In this document: in pieces, positions 55,865 through 64,000 of the stretch
Position numbering within the stretch: position 1 is the first letter of the stretch
Layout: every line of letters begins with the position of its first letter
NCBI GenBank assembly: GCA_963693365.1
Contig: CAVNZM010000012.1
Coordinates: 7,378,001 to 7,442,000 of the forward strand
Origin: Amoebidium appalachense
Lineage: Eukaryota > Ichthyosporea
DNA: 64,000 nt
Reading direction: 5' to 3'
The notes under the pieces: generated by a model
The model's input: only the letters and a program-made list of their open reading frames with translations
Told to the model about the DNA's origin: nothing
Database searches by the model: none
Made by a program: the position numbers and the translations under genes

Positions 55865-57529
55865 AAAAAAAAAAAATGAAGAAGAAGAAGGCCCACACAA
55901 ACACATCCGCCCCCGTCATGGGGAAAGAGGGGGCAGGGAGGAAGGGACGGGAGGGGAGCAGGGAGGAGGAGGGGGTGGTGGTGGTGGTGGTGGGTGGGTG
56001 GGTGGGTGGGTGGGGCAGGGGGGGGAGGGGAGGTTGGGGTTGATAAAGTCACGGCGGAAATTTTCAACAAGAAGGAGGGTTAAAAGTTAGATGGGCTCAC
56101 AAAAGCATATACAAACTAAGGGGTTGCATACCTTGGCGTATTCGTTGGGGCCTGGCACGATGGTACGCTCAAAAGCAAGAATGGTGTGGCCACCCGTGAC
56201 CGCTACATCCCCTTGCTTGACCAGTGATTGGTTGTCCTGGGGGTGCATTACGTAAGTCGGTGATCTCTGCCGATAAAGAGGGGTAAGGAATGACAACACT
56301 TCCCCCTTGTCTGGTTTGACGAAGATGGTACACGATCTGTTTTGAGGCTTACAGAACACGTGTACATTTTTTGGAGACCCGCACACGCACGCAAACTGTG
56401 ATGAGCACGCACGCACGCACGATATTTTATAGTGCCAAGCAACGATAGTGGAATAGAGGTCTCCAGGTACATTGGCCATGTTTGTGAGCCCGCTCACACC
56501 CGTCCCTCATCCTTCTCCTCCCCCCAACTTCCCCCTTTTGTTTTCTCCTACCTTCTTTGTGACGCCAGAGTACGCATGGCCGGTGAGTTCGTATTCGCTG
56601 ATATTGCCTGTGCTCAGTTTGCCGATTATGGCCGTAGCCGGCACCATGCTGTCCTCCATCTCACTGAAGCCAACGGCAAACCTGTACGGAGGAAGAATAC
56701 ATCATAATACGTCAGACTAGATAAGAATACGTTGGAATATGGAATGTGATGCAATATATGTAGGGTAGGGGTGACATCACTGAGCCCAACTGCAAGCATG
56801 TCTGGTGGCAGAATACATCAGAATCCTTCAGATAAGATAAGAATACGTTGGAACATGGGGCTTAGTGCAATGTGTAGGGTAGGGGTGACATGTGAATTAT
56901 GGGGGAGAGAATAACTCAGAAGGCGTGCTGGTTTGATGCTACATGTAGAGTAGGGGTGACATGTGAATTATGGGTTCATGGGACGGGTCACTGCAAGTTC
57001 GAGCGAATAAACATAACCACAGGCCAGGTTATCTTCCACTGTAGGTCTATATTCGATAAGAAACATAAAAACTTAAAAAAACCGGTGGCTGTGTGCATTT
57101 CTACAAAGGGCGAAAGAGAAAGCCATGAAGGAAAAAGGGAATTGAGGAGAAAAGAGGAGAAATAAGAACGGGTTGGGGATGGGGCTCGGGCTGGGGCTAG
57201 GGAAGGGGGAATGGGAGGAGGGGGGGGTGGAGGAGGAAAGTGAAGGAAAAGGAAAGGGGGAAGGGAAGGAGAGGGTGGGTTGTGGTGGTGGAGGAGGAGG
57301 AGGAAGGGGGGGGGGGGGGGGGGTTGAAAACACTATAAAGCACGAAGTACACATAAACACAATGCAGATTGCCAACCAGACATGAAGAGTATGCATAATA
57401 AGGAGAGCCCATCCTCAGGGAGGGCCTACGGTGGTGGTGGTAGTGGTGGTGGTGGTATGAGCGTGTGTGTATGTGTCTGTGTGTGCGTGTGTGTGTGTGT
57501 GTTGGTTGGTTGGTTGGTTGGTTGGTTGG

Positions 57530-57569
<40 letters not shown>

Positions 57570-57888
57570 GGTTGCTTACCACCCGGCTGCCGACTGGTTA
57601 TAATCCACCAGCATCCTAATGGTGTCATTATGGAAGGCCCAAGCAAAGGTGAGGCCATATTTAGTGGTGATGTTGCTAATAATAGTACCATTGCTTTTTG
57701 CGCAAATATATGAGAAAACGCCGGATTCAGCCCCCGGGAAATTCGTGAGCGAAATTTGGGGTCTGACCAATGAGCAGAGGCTCATGCTGCTCACGTGACT
57801 ACCTCCTGCAATGACGGTTTCGCCCTCGCCCAGTGCGTATATTGGGTAGATGGTGCCCGTGGCCTGCACATGTACGTGTGTGTGTGTG

Positions 57889-57929
<41 letters not shown>

Positions 57930-58019
57930 ACGTGTGTGTGTGTGTGGAGGGGGTATGGAGGGGGGGTGAGTGTGAGTGTGAGTGTGAGTGTGAGTGTGAG
58001 TGTGAGTGTGAGTGAGTGA

Positions 58020-58056
<37 letters not shown>

Positions 58057-58367
58057 GGTATGAGAGAGATGGGGATGACCTGGGTCAGGGGATGTCCAGG
58101 AAGGGGAAGGGGGTACGTGTAAGGGTGCACCTAGTATCACAAAAGGTACTGTCCAAGACGTCGTGCACGTGCGCGTTCACAAAAGCAAAGGTATTTGCAG
58201 GCCTCATTTTTACTGCCGGAGAGGGGGGTGGGTAGGAGGGAGGGCTGATGGGTGAGTGGCGGATGTGTGTGGATGGAACTTTATTTTCTTTTCTTTCTTT
58301 TCTTTCTATTTTTTTTTCCTTCTTTTTTCTTTCTTTCTTTTTCTTTTTTTTTTTTTTTTTGGGCCCG

Positions 58368-58438
<71 letters not shown>

Positions 58439-59351
58439 ATATGTCTGTTGTACATGCCTGAGTGTTGTGAAAAGGTAGGAAGGGAGGGAAAGCGGAATTC
58501 GGGCAGAGAGAGAAGCCACTCAATAAACGAGGGGGGCAGGGGAGAGTTTATAGGGGGAGCTGCATATATCGGTGGATGGGTGAGGAGGTGAAGGGGGGAG
58601 CGGGGGGAGAGGGGGGGGGGGGGGGGGGGGGGGGGACAAGTGTTTGTGTTATGTTGTGTGTGAGGGATATGCTAATTACATTGATGTAGTCAGTTCCGTT
58701 GGTTCCATTGGTCAGGCGACGGGAGAAGGTGAGGGTGGTCATATTGGCGGTGGTGGTGATGTTGGCCTTGAGAAGGTGGCTCTGGTCCGCCTGTGTGTGT
58801 GTGTGTGTGTGTGTGTGTGGTTGTTTTGTAAGATGTGAGGGGACAACAAAATGTCACGAAAAAAGGCTCTCGGTAGAGCCGGGAAACAAAAAATGCGCGC
58901 ACACATCCGAGCCGATGGGCATTCAATGTAATTTGTGGAAACGGATTAGAACCCCCATGGGCAAAATTTTCCACCTTCCACATGGAATAGTTTGCATGCA
59001 TACTATACATCTACATTACATATAAAATAGTTGTGAAATAGTTATACCATACTTGTTTATATTATAGAATAGTAAAGTGTATGATTTTGCCTCACCTTGG
59101 GTACTGCTGATGATGGGCTGGCGCCGTTCAGTGAAGCTTCCACGACCTTCTGTGACGTCACGTTACCGATGAAAACGGTCGATGGGTACATGCTGTCGGC
59201 AGAGGATGCAAACCCAACTGCAAACCTGTGTGTCGTGTGCATGTGTGTGTGAGTGTACGTGTGTATACGGAGTGTAAGTGTGTGTGCGTGTGTGTGAGTG
59301 TGTGTGTCTGTGCATGAGTATGTGTGTACACATAGTTTTTTTTTTTTTTTT

Positions 59352-59398
<47 letters not shown>

Positions 59399-59560
59399 GG
59401 ATGTGTTACAGAGTACGAAGTACACATTCACAACGAACAACACAATGCAAACAACACAATGCAGATCGCAAATGTGGATGGGGGGATGGTGCCCAAATAA
59501 CATTAAGGAGGCAAGAAGAGGCTTCGGAAGTGGAATAAAAGATTTGTGCGTGTGTGCGTG

Positions 59561-59602
<42 letters not shown>

Positions 59603-60385
59603 ATAAAATACCAATCCTTGGCAGTCTGATTGATGGTGACGGTTGCTTCGAGGGTGCCGTTGCTCACTTTCCACGTGTACGTCACCCCTTCATTGGTTGC
59701 TATGGTGGTGACGTGATCGCCGTTGCCAACGCTGCACGTGTGCGACGCTATTTTTGGCGTACCGGGAAAGTACGTCAGGTTGACGGGCGGGCGGTACTTT
59801 GTGCACAAATCGATTTGCGTTTTGTATTTGGAAAATTTGTCGTTTTGGGCCGGGAGGGAGGTGGCATTGTCTCCGAACGCAAGGAGGAGGGTGACTGGAC
59901 CAGATGGCTGCAAATCCGGAATTTGGATTTTAGTTTCCGGTATTTTAAGTTATAGTGAGAGCGAGGATGTGCATTCAAGAGGGGTTAGGGTGAAAGAGTA
60001 GGTTTTTTTTGTAAAGGTGTGCGGACGTGTAGAGGGGAAGGGCTTAATATGCGGGAAACTGAGCAAAGTGCCAAGTATGAACTTGAAAACATGGGGCACG
60101 TGGGATACCAATTGGATGGGCGGTGCTCCTCAGTGTGGTTGAATAAGGATTTTTGGTGTAGGGAGTGTGTGAGATGAGAAGAGAGGGGGAGGGGGGGGGG
60201 GGGGGGGGAGGGGGGGGGCATAGGAGGCCTTGAAAAACATACTGGTAGGGGCAAGTGATCCACAATATCCCCCCAAGTTCTAATCAATTCAACCCTCGTT
60301 TCTTTGAGATTTCGACTCATTTGACGTGCATGCGTGGGTGTGGTGGCGGCGGTGGTGGTCGGGGGCCACTGGGAGTGTTTTTTTT

Positions 60386-60416
<31 letters not shown>

Positions 60417-60687
60417 GGGGGGGGGTTTGATTGCGGAACACGGTACGAAGTACACATACACGAAGGACACATGCCAAGACAAACATTCAAGTATGCAACA
60501 TCAGCCATGCGCACAGTATGTGTCATAAGCAGAGCCCATCCTCAGGGAGGGCCCAAGTCATCAATTGGGGGGATGGAGCGGGTGTCTGTGTGTGTGAGAA
60601 GAGAATGTGTGTGTGTGTGTGTGTGTTTGTTTGTGCACGCGCGGGGGGGGGGGGGGGGGGGGGGGGGGGTTGGAGGAGGTGGTGGTG

Positions 60688-60732
<45 letters not shown>

Positions 60733-60881
60733 GAGGGGGGGAATACCCTGATGAATGTGTCTGTATTGCTGAGAGTACGAACAAACGTGAGGGTGGTGGT
60801 GTTGGTGCTGGTAGAGATGTTGCCCTTCACAAGGAGTGTCTGGTTGAGGGCCTGTGTGTGAATTTGGTTAGTTTGATGTGT

Positions 60882-60934
<53 letters not shown>

Positions 60935-61525
60935 TGGGTGTAAGTGAGTGTGTGTGTGTGTGTGTGTATTTCTGTGTGTGTGCTTGCGTGTTTGGGTGTA
61001 AGCACACGTGTTCGTGTACTTGTACGTGTGATCAGTTCAGTAGGGCATTGTGGGGTACTTGGTAGGGGGAAGATCCATGTTCGAGTGAGCACACCGAGTG
61101 TGTGTATGCTTTTGCGTATATGTGTGTGGGTGGGGGGAGAGAGAAGGAGAGAGAACGCGAGAGGGAAGTGAAAGGAACCGCTTCCGGCAAACTGTGGGTG
61201 TCCTCCCCTCTCCCCCTACACCAACACTACGACTAGCCCGATGTTTGCTCATAGTTTCGGGGCAGGTCCCTATATCCATCTATCCTCCCCCCAGCCCCCC
61301 CCCCCCCCCCCCCCCCCTGGACACACACACCCACCCACACGAATGAGGACGAGGGGAAAGGGGGGGGGGGGGGGGGGGGGGGGGGGGAATCGCGTACCTT
61401 TTGAACGCCTGCATTTCCTGTTCCACCCAACACATATTCCTCTACCAACCCGTCACTAACTGTCCCAATAAAGGCCTCGGCAGAAAACATGTTGCCTATC
61501 TCCCCAGTGAACCCAATGGCAACCC

Positions 61526-61559
<34 letters not shown>

Positions 61560-61650
61560 TGTGTGTACAACGGAGAGAGGGAAGAGAGGGAGTGTGAGTG
61601 TTAGTGGACGTGTGGATGTTCAATTTGTGTGTATTGGTGCGTGTGCAACA

Positions 61651-61689
<39 letters not shown>

Positions 61690-62302
61690 TCGGTAGTGGA
61701 GTGGCTTGAGGGAGACGGGGGGGGGGGGGGGGGGGGGGAGGGGGGGGGGCGGGCGGGGGTAGGAGAGAAGGCAGGGTGCCCACTGATGGTCTTGTTCTCC
61801 TGTCCCAAATTTTCCTCTTTCCCCCTAGCTTCCCATTCTTCGTCTTTTTCTTTCTCTCCTCTCTCCCCCTCCCTCTCTCTCCCTCTCGCCTCTCCTTCCG
61901 TTAGTGGCGAACACTGGTGGTGTGTGCGGGCTCGAGCGCGCACGCACGCATGTGTGCATGTGTGCATGTGGGTGTGTGAATGAGTCAGTGAGTGAGTGAG
62001 TGGCTGAATGAGTGTGCATGTGTGCGTTGTCAGGTGAAGCGGGGGGGAGGGGAGGGTTGAATGCGCTATAAAGTACGAAGTACACATACAACGGGGGGGG
62101 GGGGGGGGGGGGGGGGGGTTGAATGCGTCATAAAGTGCGAAGTACACAAGAACAACGGATAACACGATGCAGAGTGCAAACCACACATAAAGAGTATGCA
62201 TATTAAGCAGAGCCCATCCTTAGGGGGCGGCACGTCATCCACAATACCTGTGTTTCGACCCATTCACCTCGTTCACAAACCCCAACCCAGATACTGTTTC
62301 AC

Positions 62303-62350
<48 letters not shown>

Positions 62351-62976
62351 GGGAAAGGAGGAGGGGAGGAGGCACACCATCCTTTCACAGCAGACGGCAC
62401 AACTACGGTGAAGTGGAGGTCCGAACCTTTAATCGTCCAATTCATGTTGGCTCCGTTAAGTGTTTGGATCGACGAAGTCACCAGTCCATCGTTAAAGGTG
62501 CATTTGTGAGACGTGACGTTTGGGGTACCCGGATATGACGTAAGAGAGACGGTTTGATTGGTTGATTTAGAAATTGTGGGCATGGGTTTGGTTGTGTAGG
62601 TAGGTGTAGTTGTGGGTGAGGGGGTGGGGATGGGTGAGGACTCGGATTTTGTTGCAGGGGTCGCTTCAAATACTGCCGCTGAAATTGGAGTGGCAGTGGA
62701 GGAGGGGGTTTTTTCTTCCGCGGCGGGTTTTTTTGTGGTGGTGGTGGTAGTTTCGGTGGTTTTTGCGGGTTTTTTCGTGGTAGTGGTGGGGGCTGGGGTG
62801 GCGTCAGGGACGGCAGGTGAATCTGCGGCCGCTACAGGAACGGGAGCGGTTTTTGTTTGGGCGGCGCATTTATCGATGCTCACTTTGAATGACCCGGCCC
62901 GACCCGAACCCAAATGGCCCATTGAGAATTCGGTGCTGCTACTGTAGGCGTAAATCAGGTTGGCTGATCCTGTGAG
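55465..62976 (-). CDS. multi-DOMON secreted-type protein, 3' ten exons (5' end beyond window)
   Basis: Exons: 62976-62378, 61524-61398, 60851-60747, 59907-59612, 59225-59096, 58790-58680, 57863-57580, 56681-56552, 56266-56132, 55584-55465. All phases agree (2037 bases, 678 codons plus stop). DOMON domains are extracellular beta-sandwiches that bind haem or sugars. Each follows one exon pattern: a half with FPGTP...C and a Trp split by the intron; then W-VAIGFTGE/W-FAVGFAS/W-FAVGFSE...M; then LVKGNI...LTFVR; then the closing strands (LIYAYS, LLLAFGD, PIYALGE, YIIFAAG). One C-terminal half plus three complete domains are present. Met after GF and a late His, the usual haem ligands, are visible for the first, third and last; the second has no late His. 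A Thr/Pro/Lys-rich mucin-like linker follows the first domain. Many N-x-S/T sites fit secretion. No C-terminal membrane helix. Confidence 0.88.
55607..55880. repeat. A and C tracts, last DOMON intron
   Basis: A run 55608-55643, C run 55828-55853 followed by A run 55854-55876. On the coding strand these read as G/T tracts, the reverse of the C/A order in the other introns. Confidence 0.85.
57310..57570 (-). mobile_element. degenerate C-tailed repeat copy plus G run
   Basis: 57325-57428 matches the family with about 20% divergence, keeping TACGAAGTAC-type and CCCATCCTCAGGGAGGGCC motifs. A G run at 57308-57323 forms its coding-strand poly-C tail. 57533-57569 is another G run, directly after the exon-7 donor (coding sense). 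Confidence 0.7.
57889..58055. repeat. G run, (GAGTGT)n and (GT)n
   Basis: G run 57891-57928, then nine GAGTGT hexamers at about 57966-58012 and (GT)n to 58054, at the 3' end of a DOMON-gene intron. Confidence 0.9.
58350..58437. repeat. T run followed by a 67-base G run
   Basis: T-rich sequence at 58310-58360, GGGCCCGC, then G from about 58370 to 58436. On the coding strand this is a long poly-C followed by poly-A in the DOMON intron between exons 6 and 7. Confidence 0.92.
59335..59485 (-). mobile_element. C/A-tailed repeat copy
   Basis: Coding-strand order: divergent family 3' end (ACTTCGTACTCTGTAACACA), poly-C (59397-59361), poly-A (59360-59337), then (CA)n up to the acceptor of the next exon. 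Confidence 0.75.
60379..60568 (-). mobile_element. C/A-tailed repeat copy
   Basis: 60427-60568 matches the 42891 copy, including TTGCGGAACACGGTACGAAG and CCCATCCTCAGGGAGGGCCC, but lacks one 20-base block. The coding-strand tail is poly-C (60426-60404, one interruption) then poly-A (60403-60379). Confidence 0.8.
62058..62306 (-). mobile_element. nested pair of repeat copies, poly-C tail
   Basis: A full 3' part at 62119-62306 ends (coding sense) at ATGACGCATTCAA, then poly-C 62118-62094, then a second, 35-base remnant of the same 3' end at 62058-62092. A poly-C of about 43 bases (62349-62307) separates the 5' boundary of the copy from the exon donor. Confidence 0.78.
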
Positions 62977-62978
62977 CT

Positions 62979-63056
<78 letters not shown>

Positions 63057-64000
63057 AGGGCGGAGAGAGGAACTGAGCGGAGGGAGGGAAGGGGGTTAGA
63101 ATGTGTTACAGATTACGGTGTGCACATCCATGTCGGATAACGTAACTGAGATTTTGCGACGCGCAAAAACAGTATGCATCATAAGTAGAGCCTAATGCTT
63201 TCCCGGGGGGGAGGGGAGGGGAGAGGGGGCGGGGGAGAGGGTGGGGAGGGGAGTAAGTAGGGAGACAAGGAGAGAAAGGGGGATGCAAGGGGCAGAGACG
63301 AAGAGGTGGGGAAGGGAGAGGGAGGGAAAAAAGGGTGTAGTGAAGCATGGCGGGCATGGGATATGGTGGTGGTGGTTAAGGGGGAGGAGGGGGGTTTTGA
63401 ATGCATCAAAAAGTACGAAGTACACAAGAACAAACGGATAACACGATGCAGAATGCAAGCCATACATAAAGAGTATGCATAATAAGCAGAGCCCATCCTC
63501 AGGGAGGGGCCACGTCATGCACAGTACCCGAGTTCGACCTATTCACCTCGTTAACGAAACCCAACTCAGATACTGTTTCACTTGAACATGGGTAGGTCAC
63601 CCGTCTTGATCAGAGACGAGCAGGGTTGCTTATGCAGGCAAGGGCAGTGGGAAAGGCCGGGGGTTAAAGTTGCAGCAGTAAGCAGAAGCAAGAAAAATAT
63701 AGATAGGAACTCAGGAGACGGGGCTTCTAGGAAGCTCCCCCGTCGCTACCTAAGTCGATACTTCCCTGGCTAACATACTACACCAGCTGAAAAGATTTAA
63801 GTCCCGAAGGCCGCAGAATTCGCAATCAGAGGGGAAAATATGAGATTTGACCCACGCCGCAGGGTAGTAACACGCTTACTAGGGTGGAACTTTAACGTCT
63901 TCGAACGGAAAGCTATGCCCCCGGATGTCAGCCGGAAATATGGTATCACCCATTGCTTTGGGCTTGAAAAAAGCCAAATCGATAGTCCGAGTTATGTTAC
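62977..64000 (-). mobile_element. intron with two C/A-tailed repeat copies, one long
   Basis: Poly-A (63012-62980) directly precedes the CAG acceptor, after poly-C (63055-63013). A divergent family copy lies at 63097-63195. A longer copy starts at 63397 and continues to at least 63760, past the point where others stop, with GTCTTGATCAGAGACGAGCAG also seen at 31320. 63760-64000 may be its further 5' part or unrelated; no exon is recognised there, so the start of the DOMON gene is outside the window. Confidence 0.6.

Noticed and set aside
58135-58215. Possible DOMON-gene exon (reads FAFVNAHVHDVLDSTFCDT)
   Set aside because: Exons on either side join in phase and complete the DOMON pattern without it, and no clean acceptor was found.

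Overview
The window looks like nuclear DNA of an intron-rich eukaryote whose species I cannot name. It carries GT-AG spliceosomal introns, an INO80-type actin-related protein, a KDM4-like JmjC protein, a tandem-DOMON protein, an intact LINE and three short LTR elements. Simple repeats and homopolymers are extremely dense. There is a 500-base N gap at 3501-4000, and several coding homopolymers break frame, so run lengths are probably unreliable. Exons below were assembled by hand from protein similarity, splice sites and phase; no transcript or database search was available.

Layout. 0.9-5.8 kb: a compact cluster of small intronless genes on both strands, two with TATA boxes 46-53 bases before the start codon, broken by the gap; it resembles an inserted viral or mobile block, but no hallmark gene is visible. 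6.8-11.7 kb (minus): a seven-exon KDM4-like JmjC gene with repeat-filled introns. 14.0-15.3 kb (plus): an intronless coiled-coil, proline-rich gene broken at poly-C runs. 15.6-18.3 kb: minisatellites, one of them split by a 1.1 kb copia-type TRIM. 18.3-19.3 kb: a small membrane protein and a protein with two zinc-knuckle-like motifs. 19.8-22.6 kb: an LTR element with a perfect target duplication. 22.8-23.2 kb: a GC-rich hairpin. 24.5-26.0 kb: a second TRIM with an initiator-tRNA primer site. 28.0-44.8 kb (minus): an 18-exon ARP8 gene in which every exon phase agrees (2019 bases, 672 residues) and which encodes two C2H2 zinc fingers inside the actin fold. 46.0-50.5 kb (minus): a two-ORF LINE. 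53.4-53.9 kb: an unknown intact gene. 55.5-63.0 kb (minus): ten exons of a gene encoding at least four DOMON domains, running off the right side.

The most interesting pattern is intron structure. Almost every intron of the three spliced genes begins GT plus a few bases, then a poly-C tract that often passes into poly-A, and most end in a CA run and CAG. Two JmjC introns of 64 and 76 bases are little more than this. A sense-oriented repeat family in the same introns ends in poly-C or poly-C/poly-A, and several ARP8 introns carry tandem copies of the next acceptor plus the first bases of its exon. Together these suggest, without proving, intron birth or growth by C/A-tailed insertions.
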